Positions 28,846-37,428 of a stretch of 64,000 nucleotides of DNA are shown here, piece by piece. The DNA lies in the NCBI GenBank assembly GCA_024207135.1, contig CP042428.1:3038001-3102000 (forward strand). The letters run 5' to 3'. Each line of letters begins with the position of its first letter. Within the stretch, counting starts at the first letter, position 1. The notes under the pieces were generated by a model. It had not been told where the DNA came from. It worked only from the letters and a program-made list of their open reading frames with translations, and did no database searches. The translations under genes were made by a program, and so were the position numbers. The DNA comes from Arthrobacter sp. C2 (lineage in GTDB: Bacteria; Actinomycetota; Actinomycetes; Actinomycetales; Micrococcaceae).

Positions 28846-29931
28846 TTGTCGGAAAATCCGATTCGGGTTGCAATCGTAGGCGTGGGCAACTGCGCCACGT
28901 CGTTGGTCCAGGGTGTCCAGTACTACCGTGACGCGGACCCGCAGGCCACCGTTCCCGGACTGATGCACGTCCAGTTCGGCAAGTACCACGTCAACGACGT
29001 GCAGTTCGTTGCGGCCTTCGATGTGGATGAGAAGAAGGTCGGACTGGATTTGGCCGACGCCATCCTTGCTTCCGAGAACAACACCATCAAGATCGCCGAT
29101 GTTGCCACCACGGGCATCACCGTGCAGCGCGGCCACACCCTTGACGGCCTGGGCAAGTACTACCGCGAGACCATCACCGAATCCTCCGCCGATCCGGTGG
29201 ACATGGTTGCGGCACTGAAGGACGCCAAGGTCGACGTGCTGGTTTGCTACCTGCCTGTCGGTTCCGACGCGGCGGCCAAGTTCTACGCCCAGGCATGCAT
29301 CGACGCCGGCGTGGGCTTCGTCAACGCCCTGCCGGTGTTCATTGCCGGAACCAAGGATTGGGCCGACAAGTTCACCGCTGCGGGTGTCCCGATCGTGGGC
29401 GACGACATCAAGTCCCAGATCGGCGCCACCATCACCCACCGCGTGATGGCCAAGCTGTTCGAGGACCGCGGCGTGGTCCTGGACCGCACCTACCAGCTGA
29501 ACGTCGGCGGCAACATGGACTTCAAGAACATGCTTGAGCGCGACCGCCTGGAATCCAAGAAGATCTCCAAGACCCAGGCCGTCACCTCCAACACCTCGGC
29601 CAAGCTGGAAGCGGACGACGTGCACATCGGCCCGTCCGACTACGTCGCCTGGCTCGATGACCGCAAGTGGGCGTTCGTGCGCCTTGAGGGCCGCAACTTC
29701 GGCGACGCCCCGGTGTCCCTGGAGTACAAGCTCGAGGTGTGGGATTCCCCGAACTCCGCCGGCGTCATCATCGATGCCGTGCGCGCCGCCAAGATCGCCC
29801 TTGACCGCGGCATCGGCGGACCGATCCTCTCGGCGTCGTCCTACTTCATGAAGTCCCCGCCGGAGCAGTTCAACGACGACATCGCCAAGGAAAAGGTCGA
29901 GGCCTTCATCCGCGGCGACATCGAACGCTAA
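28846..29931 (+). CDS. ino1: Inositol-3-phosphate synthase
   Basis: Ino1 converts glucose 6-phosphate to myo-inositol 3-phosphate, the first step toward phosphatidylinositol and mycothiol in actinobacteria. This 361-residue protein has the NAD motif VGVGNCATS (11-19), [21 protein letters not shown] and [12 protein letters not shown]. The TTG start at 28846 has GAGGAGA just upstream. A strong hairpin follows. Single-gene unit. Confidence 0.95.
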   Translation: MSENPIRVAIVGVGNCATSLVQGVQYYRDADPQATVPGLMHVQFGKYHVNDVQFVAAFDVDEKKVGLDLADAILASENNTIKIADVATTGITVQRGHTLDGLGKYYRETITESSADPVDMVAALKDAKVDVLVCYLPVGSDAAAKFYAQACIDAGVGFVNALPVFIAGTKDWADKFTAAGVPIVGDDIKSQIGATITHRVMAKLFEDRGVVLDRTYQLNVGGNMDFKNMLERDRLESKKISKTQAVTSNTSAKLEADDVHIGPSDYVAWLDDRKWAFVRLEGRNFGDAPVSLEYKLEVWDSPNSAGVIIDAVRAAKIALDRGIGGPILSASSYFMKSPPEQFNDDIAKEKVEAFIRGDIER

Positions 29932-29961
29932 GCACTTCGCGCCCCGCATCCCGGGGGCCAC

Positions 29962-29997
29962 ATGCCGAAGCCGCCACCTCTGTGGTGGCTTCGGCAT
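29962..29997. terminator. Bidirectional terminator hairpin between ino1 and fhs
   Basis: A 16-bp stem (29962-29977 with 29982-29997, one G-T pair) and a CTCT loop lie between the converging ino1 and formate-THF ligase genes. The bases just outside are modestly AT-rich. It can serve both strands. Confidence 0.75.
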
Positions 29998-30053
29998 TTA
30001 AGCTTGCTCTTGCGGGTTTCAGGGCACCTCGCCGTTGCTGCGCTGCAGGTGCC

Positions 30054-31739
30054 CTATGACAGGCCCACTGCGTTTCCGTTTTCGTCGACATCCATGTGCA
30101 TGGCGGCCGGGATCTTGGGAAGGCCAGGCATGGTCATGATCGCCCCGGTGATCGCCACGATGAAACCGGCACCGGTCTTGGGGATGAGGTCCCGGACTTG
30201 CAGCGTGAACCCCTCGGGGGCCCCCAGGAGCGTGGGGTCGTCGGAGAACGAGTATTGGGTCTTGGCCATGCACACCGGAAGGTTGTCCCAACCGTTGGCA
30301 TGGATTTGCTCAAGCATCCGCTTGGCCCCGGCCGAGTACTCGACACCGTCTCCTCCGTAGATCTCGCGGACCACGGTCAGGATCTTGTCTTCGACAGGCT
30401 GATCCAATTCGTAGAGCGGGGCGAAGTTGCTCGGTGCTTCAATGGCCCGCAGGACCGCGGCGGCCAATTCCTCGGCCCCGGCACCGCCTTGGCCCCAGAC
30501 ATCGGCCACGGCGCATTCGATGCCGTTTGCGGCGGCCCAGTCGGTGACAACCGCGAGTTCGCCGTCGGTGTCGGCGGTGAACTTGTTCAGGCCGATGACC
30601 GGTTGGATCCCGAATTTCTTGATGTTCGAGGCATGCCGGGCGAGGTTTGCCATGCCCAGGCGCACGGCCTCGGCGTTTTCCTCCTTGAGACCGTCCCTTG
30701 CCACTCCCCCGTGCATCTTCAGTGCCCGGATGGTGGCGACCAAGACGACGGCGTCGGGGTTGCAGCCCGCATAGCGGGCCTTGATGTCCATGAACTTCTC
30801 GGCACCGAGGTCCGCGCCGAAGCCGGCCTCGGTCACCACCACGTCGGCCAGCGAGCGGGCGGTGTTGGTGGCTATGGCCGAGTTGCAGCCGTGGGCGATG
30901 TTGGCGAACGGGCCTCCGTGGATGAAGGCGGGCGTGCCGGCCATGGTCTGGACAAGGTTGGGTTTGATCGCTTCCTTGAGCAGCATGGCCATGGCGCCGG
31001 CGGCGCCCAAGTCATCGACCGTGACCGGGGTCTTGCCGTAGGTGTACCCGATGGTCATGCGGCCGAGCCGGGCGCGCAGGTCCTCGAGGCCGTTGGCCAG
31101 ACAGAAGACCGCCATGACCTCCGAGGCCACGGTGATCTCGAAACCCGTTTCCCGCGGGACGCCTTCGGTCGGGCCGCCAAGGCCGATGACGATGTTGCGC
31201 AACGCGCGGTCGTTCATGTCCAGGACGCGCTTGAACGTGATGCGGCGAGGATCAATGCCCAGTGCATTGCCTTGGTGCAGGTGGTTGTCGATCAGCGCCA
31301 TCAACAGGTTGTTCGCGCTGGTGATCGCGTGGAAGTCCCCGGTGAAATGCATGTTGATTTCATCCATGGGCAGGACCTGCGAATATCCTCCGCCTGTGGC
31401 TCCGCCCTTCATACCGAAGATCGGTCCCAGGGACGGTTCGCGCAGGGCAATCATGGTCTTGGTCCCGGTGGCGGCCAGTGCATCCCCCAGGCCCACCACC
31501 ATGGTGGACTTCCCTTCACCGGCAGGGGTTGGGGAAATGCCGCTGACCAAGACCACTTTTCCTGGCTTCACGCCGCGTGCCGTCAAGAGTGCCGGGTCAA
31601 CCTTGGCCTTGTACCGGCCGTAGGCCTCGAGGGCGTCCTCCGGGATACCCGCCGTCGCTGCGATTTCGGAAATGGGCTTGAGCACGGCCCGTGAGGCAAT
31701 CGCTAGATCACTCATGTCGGTTTCAGGCGTCGCTGTCAT
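30054..31739 (-). CDS. fhs: Formate-tetrahydrofolate ligase
   Basis: This 561-residue enzyme makes 10-formyl-THF from formate, ATP and tetrahydrofolate. The ATP loop is [12 protein letters not shown] at 69-80. [25 protein letters not shown] and [15 protein letters not shown] follow as expected. The protein is full length. It is transcribed alone toward ino1 and shares a terminator with it. Confidence 0.96.
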   Translation of the reverse strand: MTATPETDMSDLAIASRAVLKPISEIAATAGIPEDALEAYGRYKAKVDPALLTARGVKPGKVVLVSGISPTPAGEGKSTMVVGLGDALAATGTKTMIALREPSLGPIFGMKGGATGGGYSQVLPMDEINMHFTGDFHAITSANNLLMALIDNHLHQGNALGIDPRRITFKRVLDMNDRALRNIVIGLGGPTEGVPRETGFEITVASEVMAVFCLANGLEDLRARLGRMTIGYTYGKTPVTVDDLGAAGAMAMLLKEAIKPNLVQTMAGTPAFIHGGPFANIAHGCNSAIATNTARSLADVVVTEAGFGADLGAEKFMDIKARYAGCNPDAVVLVATIRALKMHGGVARDGLKEENAEAVRLGMANLARHASNIKKFGIQPVIGLNKFTADTDGELAVVTDWAAANGIECAVADVWGQGGAGAEELAAAVLRAIEAPSNFAPLYELDQPVEDKILTVVREIYGGDGVEYSAGAKRMLEQIHANGWDNLPVCMAKTQYSFSDDPTLLGAPEGFTLQVRDLIPKTGAGFIVAITGAIMTMPGLPKIPAAMHMDVDENGNAVGLS

Positions 31740-31866
31740 CGTGTGTCCCCTATCTGGATTCCCGGTATTCGGGGGATGAGGAAGACCAAGGTTTTTGGTT
31801 TTCCTTGATTCCCCTTCAAGCTATCACCGCAATGCTGCAAACGTCCCGAATGCGGGCCGTGGGGGG

Positions 31867-33393
31867 CTAATCGGAGCGTGCCTCCACACGATATCCGGAG
31901 ACCGTGTCGGCGAAACCAAGAACAACATGGCTTCCTTCGCCACCCTGGGCGTCAATGGCGCCGGCACTGACGCCTTTGGCCTTCTTCCCGTCCGCTCCGC
32001 ACGGGAAGAGCAGCGTCCCTCCGGTTCCGTCCCGTGGCTTGGAGTAATTTGCCCCATCGGTGCAGAGGAAGCGTTCCCCCGGGGCGACGATCCGGGTCTC
32101 TCCCGTCTGGGTGTCGAGCAGTGTGGGCTTCTTTTCCTTGGCCAGGAGCAGGCTCGCCCCGCCGTCGTCCGGGGCATGGGCAACATCGACGTCGGTGACC
32201 ACCACATAGCTTTTGGTCTTCCAGATGACTTTCCCGGTGCTCGGGTCGTAGCCCTCAAGGTGCAGTTTTCCGTTCTCCAGCCTGCTCGTGGTCTTTTTGG
32301 ACTCCTTCAATATGCCCGAATCGAATACGCACCTGACGGGAAAGGATTTTCCGCCATCAAGCACCGTGTGTGTTGTGCCCATGGGAGGCAGACAGAAGGT
32401 AGTGGCGCCCTTGGCCTTCCACAAGGTCTTGCCGCTCTTGGCGTCGAGGCCGATCATCATTTCCTGCCTGAAGTCCGACTCCCGGGCAACAACGTTGCCC
32501 TTTTTGTCCTTGGTTTCCTTGTAATTGCGACCGATCCAGCCTGCGAAGACCCCGAGCTTTTCCGAATAGTCCATAGTCCACCCCTGGCCAGGTGTGTGGG
32601 CCGGTCCCATCACCTTGGCCAACGACAGGCCCCACAGTTTTTTGTCTCCGTTGAGCCGCATGAGGTTGCTCTTGTTCCCGCTGTAGTGGACGTAGAGTTC
32701 CCCTCCGGAGATCGGGAAGATGGAATCCCCCAGCTTGTGCTGGGGCGTCAACGTCCGCTGGATTCCGCGGTCGAGGTCCACACGCATCCGCTGCTCGTCA
32801 TCGATCTCCGGCTTGAGGGAGAGATAGCACATGTCTTTGCCGTCCGGACAGGCCTCCGGCCTGGACCTGACCAGCTGTGCGGGGCCCTGGTAGAGCACCT
32901 TTCCGGAAACGACATCCACGGCAACCGGCTTGGTCCAGACATCGCCGCCCCAGCCATCGCGTGGTTTCGACTTTTGCAGGAACAATGCCACGTTCCTGCC
33001 CTTTTCGGTCTTGCTGAGTTCCACTCCCATGTTCACGCCACTGGGCACCCACCCCGGATCCACCGGCACCCTCCAGAGTTTCTTCCCGGTGGCACCCTTC
33101 AACCCGGTCAGTTCGAGCCCCTTCGTGCCTTCAGAGAGCACTACCGCTACCCCCTTGACCACCCGAGGGCGGTCCAGCACCTTCATCTTCACGCTCCACG
33201 AGGGCTTGACCATCATGATCCGGCGTTCGGCCTGTTCGACCGCAGCATCCTGCCCAGGAGCCGGCGGTGCAGCAACGCCGGATTCGGCGGCTCCCGCATC
33301 CACGGCGTCCGGTCCCTGGGTGCAGGAACCGAGCGCCAATCCAACACAACACAACCCGATTGCCACGGCATATGTCCGTTTTCCCGTCATCAT
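31867..33393 (-). CDS. Lipoprotein with PQQ-like beta-propeller repeats
   Basis: This 508-residue protein has a lipoprotein signal ending in LALGSC (Cys24). The rest shows repeated units such as GATGKKLWRVPVD, DAKSGKTLWKAKG and DPSTGKVIWKTKS, each the core of a PQQ-type propeller blade. Pairs of cysteines (CPDGKDMC, CLPP, CVFD) may form disulfides. It should sit on the outer face of the membrane. No partner genes are adjacent and the function is unknown. Confidence 0.82.
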   Translation of the reverse strand: MMTGKRTYAVAIGLCCVGLALGSCTQGPDAVDAGAAESGVAAPPAPGQDAAVEQAERRIMMVKPSWSVKMKVLDRPRVVKGVAVVLSEGTKGLELTGLKGATGKKLWRVPVDPGWVPSGVNMGVELSKTEKGRNVALFLQKSKPRDGWGGDVWTKPVAVDVVSGKVLYQGPAQLVRSRPEACPDGKDMCYLSLKPEIDDEQRMRVDLDRGIQRTLTPQHKLGDSIFPISGGELYVHYSGNKSNLMRLNGDKKLWGLSLAKVMGPAHTPGQGWTMDYSEKLGVFAGWIGRNYKETKDKKGNVVARESDFRQEMMIGLDAKSGKTLWKAKGATTFCLPPMGTTHTVLDGGKSFPVRCVFDSGILKESKKTTSRLENGKLHLEGYDPSTGKVIWKTKSYVVVTDVDVAHAPDDGGASLLLAKEKKPTLLDTQTGETRIVAPGERFLCTDGANYSKPRDGTGGTLLFPCGADGKKAKGVSAGAIDAQGGEGSHVVLGFADTVSGYRVEARSD

Positions 33394-33538
33394 GGACCCA
33401 TCCTAGAAATTCCATTGGCCCCGTCGTACAGGTTTTCCGAATCTGTGGATAACTATTTTTTCGACCGTGCCGGCAGCCATCCGACGGTGGACTTGCGGCG
33501 ATTCCGTTCCGCAACGGTGCGATGGGAGAATGAACAAC

Positions 33539-34468
33539 ATGCCCACAACACCGCCATTTGCCTTGCTTCTCGATGTCGACGGCCCGATCGCCTCGCCAGT
33601 GACCCGCGACGTCGCCCCGGAAATCATTGCGCTGCTCCTGGATCTTGCAGTCTCCGGAATTCCCGTGGTCTTCAACACGGGGCGATCAGATGATTTCATC
33701 AAGCAGCAGGTGATGGAGCCCATGATCGCGGCGGGAATGCCCTCGACGTTGAAGATCCACGCGATATGCGAGAAGGGTGCCACATGGTTCACCTTCGACT
33801 CGACAGGCGCGGACGAGGTTCATGTTGACCACGAACTGGCGGTTCCGGGGTATTACTCGGAAGAGATTCGCGAGCTGGTGGCTTCATCCTTCAGCTCGCA
33901 CATGTTTTTTGACGAGACCAAGCGCGCCATGGTCTCCGTCGAGCAGCACATCCACGCCGACAACACCGACTACCGACGCGTCCAGGCTGATTTTGACGCG
34001 GCCGCCATCAAAGCGATGACTCGTCTGGGGCTTGGTGTTGAGCGCCTCGAGCTCCGCCTGCCGGGCGCCAACAGCGGGATCGAATACCGAGTGGATCCAA
34101 CCATCATTTCCACGGACATCGAATCGGTGGCACTGGGCAAGGATCTCGGTGCCAGGCGCACCGTGGAACTCTTGGCCTCCGACGGGATTGTGCCCACAGC
34201 GTGGTTCACCGTCGGCGATTCGCGCACGGACTACGCCATGGCCGATTGGCTGGCCGCGCACGGGCATGAGGTTAGCCACGTGGATGTACGCCCGGGCGAC
34301 GGAATTCCGTCAGGAAAACCGTACCCTGTGCTCACGGCCGGAGACCTTGGCCTGGGCAACGAGGTCATCCACGACCATGCGGGGCTGGCGTTTCTGCGCC
34401 ACTGGCGCGCGCAGCTGGACCCGGGCACGGACATAGACTCGGCAGAGCCAAGCGAAACGTTCGTTTAA
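33539..34468 (+). CDS. HAD-superfamily hydrolase
   Basis: This 309-residue protein has the nucleophile motif LLLDVDGP (aspartates 12 and 14), VFNTGRSD as the second motif and a VGDSRTDYAMADWL motif near residue 225. This fits Cof-like or trehalose-phosphatase-like HAD enzymes. Substrate not identified. The ATG at 33539 was preferred over the ATG 9 nt upstream because GGGAG lies at better distance. A strong terminator follows. Confidence 0.82.
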   Translation: MPTTPPFALLLDVDGPIASPVTRDVAPEIIALLLDLAVSGIPVVFNTGRSDDFIKQQVMEPMIAAGMPSTLKIHAICEKGATWFTFDSTGADEVHVDHELAVPGYYSEEIRELVASSFSSHMFFDETKRAMVSVEQHIHADNTDYRRVQADFDAAAIKAMTRLGLGVERLELRLPGANSGIEYRVDPTIISTDIESVALGKDLGARRTVELLASDGIVPTAWFTVGDSRTDYAMADWLAAHGHEVSHVDVRPGDGIPSGKPYPVLTAGDLGLGNEVIHDHAGLAFLRHWRAQLDPGTDIDSAEPSETFV

Positions 34469-34471
34469 GAG

Positions 34472-34504
34472 GCAAAGCCCGCCGGTGAAGCCGGCGGGCT
34501 TTGC
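34472..34504 (+). terminator. Rho-independent terminator after the HAD gene
   Basis: A GC-rich stem (34472-34485 with 34491-34504) with a short TGAAG loop. The arms begin and end with AAA/TTT runs, so it can work on both strands and may also end the minus-strand small-gene transcript. Confidence 0.75.
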
Positions 34505-34596
34505 ACTGTGGGTTTCAGTTGTTTCCATGGGTCTTGCTCCTGTTCGGTGAATGAGTCGAATTCCGGATCGGCTGTGGATGCCCGATCCTAATCCAC

Positions 34597-34719
34597 TCAC
34601 CGCACGCGGAAGACCATGTCCATCGGAAGGTGGTTACGTAGTTCACGATCCCGGTTGTCCGGGTTGAACTGCGTCTGAAGCCAAGCCTTGTTCTTTGGCT
34701 TTCGGTTTTTTGCAGCCAC
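34597..34719 (-). CDS. Very small basic protein, third of three tandem small genes
   Basis: A 40-codon gene starting at GTG with GGGGAGG about 7 nt upstream, overlapping the end of the previous small gene's ribosome-binding region. The product is strongly basic at its N-terminus (AAKNRKPKNKAW) and ends VFRVR. No family recognised. Strong ribosome binding site and tandem arrangement are the evidence for coding. It lies 5 nt after the stop of the 48-codon gene and is probably translated from the same transcript. Confidence 0.55.
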   Translation of the reverse strand: MAAKNRKPKNKAWLQTQFNPDNRDRELRNHLPMDMVFRVR

Positions 34720-34724
34720 GGTGG

Positions 34725-34871
34725 TTACCTCCCCTCAACCTTGTTGGAGGTGCGGAAGGCGGCTTGTTCGGCCGGCCGAGTGGTGCGGGCGTGCAACGCT
34801 TCCGGTCCGGCGAATATGAGTTCGGCGGAGCGAGCAGCCTGGGTGGTGATCGAAGAGATCTGGGTAGACAT
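34725..34871 (-). CDS. Very small protein, second of three tandem small genes
   Basis: A 48-codon gene with GAGGAAC about 8 nt before its ATG. The product is polar and Ser/Thr/Ala-rich (STQISSITTQAARSAE at the start), without cysteines or a membrane segment. Its stop codon lies in the GGGGAGGTAACC that also serves as ribosome binding site of the next gene, an arrangement typical of translational coupling. Function unknown; it could be a leader, a precursor peptide or a regulatory peptide. Confidence 0.55.
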   Translation of the reverse strand: MSTQISSITTQAARSAELIFAGPEALHARTTRPAEQAAFRTSNKVEGR

Positions 34872-34944
34872 GACGAAAGTTCCTCAAGGATTTGGTCGAT
34901 TAATGACTCATCAGCCTCGGGAACTTTGAAAAGCTAGGGAAGTA

Positions 34945-35052
34945 CTAGCAGGGCGCCGTTCCGGAGGCGGGGGAAGTTGCTCGGGCGGTAGAGCCGCCGA
35001 AGCCATGACGGGGCACATAGAAGCCGCCGAAATTCATTGAATTAATCATCAT
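34945..35052 (-). CDS. Very small Gly-rich peptide with a Ser/Thr/Cys tail, first of three tandem small genes
   Basis: A 35-codon gene with a near-perfect ribosome binding site (AAGGAGGTGG, 5 nt from the ATG at 35052). The product opens MMINSMNFGGFYVPRHGFGG and ends STARATSPASGTAPC. The tail has a single C-terminal cysteine and a SxxSx(4)C pattern, like the labionin motif of class III lanthipeptides, but no modifying enzyme is encoded nearby. It may be a precursor peptide acted on in trans, or an unrelated small protein. Confidence 0.6.
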   Translation of the reverse strand: MMINSMNFGGFYVPRHGFGGSTARATSPASGTAPC

Positions 35053-35121
35053 TCCCACCTCCTTTTCTGGAAGAACATGCCAGAAAATCCTGGCGCCAAT
35101 ATTGTCTATTCGATCTCGATG

Positions 35122-35140
35122 TCTCATTGAGACTTCTCAA
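35122..35140. promoter_or_regulatory. Nested palindromes upstream of the small-gene cluster
   Basis: TCTCATTGAGA (35122-35132) overlaps TTGAGACTTCTCAA (35127-35140, perfect inverted 6-bp arms with a CT spacer). They lie 70-90 nt upstream of the first small gene, where a promoter or operator would be expected. No regulator is assigned. Confidence 0.4.
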
Positions 35141-35269
35141 TCACAGGTTCCACGATACACAACAATGCGCCATTACGCCACATCAATTTGGGAAAACTTT
35201 AAAGAAAGGACCCCGTTTCGGCGTGTTGCTGACGACACGCCGGAACAAGGCCCCGAAATCCTGCTCGGA

Positions 35270-36709
35270 CTACTGCTCGGTTGACTCCGGCTGCTGCGCC
35301 CACCACTCGCGAAGCACGGTTACCGCTTCGTCCCGGTCGATCGGGCCGTTGTCCAGGCGGCGTTCCAGCAGGAAGTTGTAGGCGCGTCCCACCACCGGGC
35401 CGGGCTTGATTTCCAGCAGCTCCATGATCTGCTGCCCGTTGAGGTCCGGGCGCACGGCCGCCATTTCCTCCTGCTCGCTGATCTCGACGATGCGGGCCTC
35501 GAGATCGTCGTAGGCGAAGCTGAGCCGGTCGGCCTTCTTGCGGTTGCGGGTGGTGACATCGGAACGGGTCAACCGGTGCAGGCGCTCCAGCAAGTCCCCG
35601 GCGTCGTGGACGTAGCGGCGCACCGCCGAATCGCTCCATCCGGCATCGCCGTATCCGTAGAAGCGCATGTGCAGCTCGACCAACCGGGCGACGGCCTTGA
35701 TGGAGTCGTTGTCGAAGCGCAGGGCGCGCATGCGCGCCTTGACCTGCTTGGCGCCGACCACGTCGTGGTGGCGGAAGCTGACAGCCCCGTTGGGCTCGAA
35801 CTTGCGGGTGGCCGGCTTGCCGATGTCATGCATGAGGGCCGCGAAGCGCAGCACGAAGTCGGGTCCGGGAACCGGTCCGTCGGCATCGCTTTCCAGTTCC
35901 ATGGCCTGTTCGAGCACCGTCAGGGAGTGCTGGTAGACGTCCTTGTGGCGGTGGTGCTCGTCGATCTCAAGGCGCAGGGCGGAGACCTCCGGGAGCACGA
36001 TGTCGGCCAGGCCGGTGTCCACCAGCAGGTCGATGCCCGCGCGCGGGTTGGCGCCGTTGATGAGCTTGACCAGTTCATCCCTGACCCGCTCGGCCGAGAT
36101 GATCTTGATGCGTTCGGCCATTTCCGCCATGGCAGCCCGGACGTCGGCGGCCACGTCGATTCCCAGCTGGGAGGCGAAACGTGCCGCACGCATCATGCGC
36201 AGCGGGTCGTCGGAGAAGGACATCGAGGGTGCCCCGGGCGTGCGCACCTCGCCGGCGGCCAGGTCGACGGCCCCGTTGTAGGGGTCCACCAGTTCCAGGT
36301 TCGGCAGGCGCAGGGCCATGGCGTTCATGGTGAAGTCGCGGCGGTACAAGTCGTCTTCGAGCTTGTCCCCGAAGGCGACGATGGGCTTGCGCGAGGACGG
36401 GTCGTACGCATCGGCCCGGTAGGTCGTCACCTCGATGGTGTGCTGGTCCTTGCGCAAGGCGATGGTGCCGAAGGCGCGTCCCACTTCCCAGGTGGCATCC
36501 GCCCACCCGGCCACCACGGCCAGGGTTTCGTCAGGAGAGGCGCTGGTGGTGAAGTCCAGGTCCGGGGACACCCTGCCGAGAAAGAGGTCCCGCACCGGGC
36601 CTCCCACCAGGGAGAGTTCAAAACCGGAGTCGACGAATCGCTGTCCCAGTTCAAAGATGACGGGGGGCAATAGTTCGGTGAGAACCTGGGGGGACGGTAG
36701 TTGCTGCAT
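35270..36709 (-). CDS. cca: CCA tRNA nucleotidyltransferase
   Basis: This 479-residue class II nucleotidyltransferase adds or repairs the CCA end of tRNAs. The head domain has LVGGPVRDLFLG (35-46) and the metal-binding DLDF (50-53), then RRDFTMNAMAL. A C-terminal HD domain carries HRHKDVYQHSL and LMHDIGKPATR. It diverges from the NUDIX gene, the usual arrangement at actinobacterial origins. Confidence 0.95.
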   Translation of the reverse strand: MQQLPSPQVLTELLPPVIFELGQRFVDSGFELSLVGGPVRDLFLGRVSPDLDFTTSASPDETLAVVAGWADATWEVGRAFGTIALRKDQHTIEVTTYRADAYDPSSRKPIVAFGDKLEDDLYRRDFTMNAMALRLPNLELVDPYNGAVDLAAGEVRTPGAPSMSFSDDPLRMMRAARFASQLGIDVAADVRAAMAEMAERIKIISAERVRDELVKLINGANPRAGIDLLVDTGLADIVLPEVSALRLEIDEHHRHKDVYQHSLTVLEQAMELESDADGPVPGPDFVLRFAALMHDIGKPATRKFEPNGAVSFRHHDVVGAKQVKARMRALRFDNDSIKAVARLVELHMRFYGYGDAGWSDSAVRRYVHDAGDLLERLHRLTRSDVTTRNRKKADRLSFAYDDLEARIVEISEQEEMAAVRPDLNGQQIMELLEIKPGPVVGRAYNFLLERRLDNGPIDRDEAVTVLREWWAQQPESTEQ

Positions 36710-36882
36710 AGTTCTTTAAGGGTGCCAGACTTTCTGGATAGTGCCATGATCCCGGCCACTTCAATTCGGCGTTAGCTTCCACACGCCGCCGACATCACCG
36801 CCCCGTAACGAAGACACGAATAACACGCGGAGGCCGGGCGGGGCAAGCCACGAAGCGCCGCGGAACCGATAGAGTGGTTGCC

Positions 36883-37428
36883 ATGGCCCATCCAGTTCCC
36901 AGCGCCCCGAAGCGCACGCCGTTGACTGCGTCAATGGCGCATGCGCAGGCACAGGTGAGCCCCGGGCACCACCCGCTCCCCACCGTGGAGGAAGTTTCGG
37001 CCGGCGGCGTTGTCATCGATACGTCACTTCCCAGCCTGCCGGTGGCCATCATTGCCCGGTACAACCGCGGCGGTCGGCTCGAATGGTGCCTGCCCAAGGG
37101 ACACCCCGAAGGCGTGGAAACCAACGAGGAAGCCGCCGTGCGCGAGATCGAGGAAGAAACCGGAATCGCCGGTGACATCCTGGCACCGCTGGGCTCGGTC
37201 GACTACTGGTTCACCGTCACCAACTACCGCGTCCACAAGACCGTGCACCATTTCCTGTTGCGTGCCACGGGCGGCGAACTGACCATTGAAAACGACCCCG
37301 ACCACGAGGCCGTGGACGTGGCCTGGGTTCCCCTGCTGGATCTCGGCAAACGCCTGTCCTTCCCCAATGAGCGGCGCATCGCCGATCTTGCGCGTGAAGT
37401 ACTCCCCAACTATGTCCCAGGTATCTAA
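36883..37428 (+). CDS. NUDIX hydrolase
   Basis: This 181-residue NUDIX enzyme has a full Nudix box, GHPEGVETNEEAAVREIEEETGI, near the centre. In this location relatives are annotated as MutT-like hydrolases. The ATG at 36883 was used; a GTG nine bases upstream is possible. It overlaps the start of murJ by 17 nt, so both are probably co-translated. Confidence 0.88.
   Translation: MAHPVPSAPKRTPLTASMAHAQAQVSPGHHPLPTVEEVSAGGVVIDTSLPSLPVAIIARYNRGGRLEWCLPKGHPEGVETNEEAAVREIEEETGIAGDILAPLGSVDYWFTVTNYRVHKTVHHFLLRATGGELTIENDPDHEAVDVAWVPLLDLGKRLSFPNERRIADLAREVLPNYVPGI

Noticed and set aside
34945-35052. Class III lanthipeptide cluster
   Set aside because: The precursor-like tail motif is present but no LanKC-type synthetase, protease or transporter is encoded within the window, and the usual leader helix motif is not seen. 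Kept only as a possibility for the small peptide.
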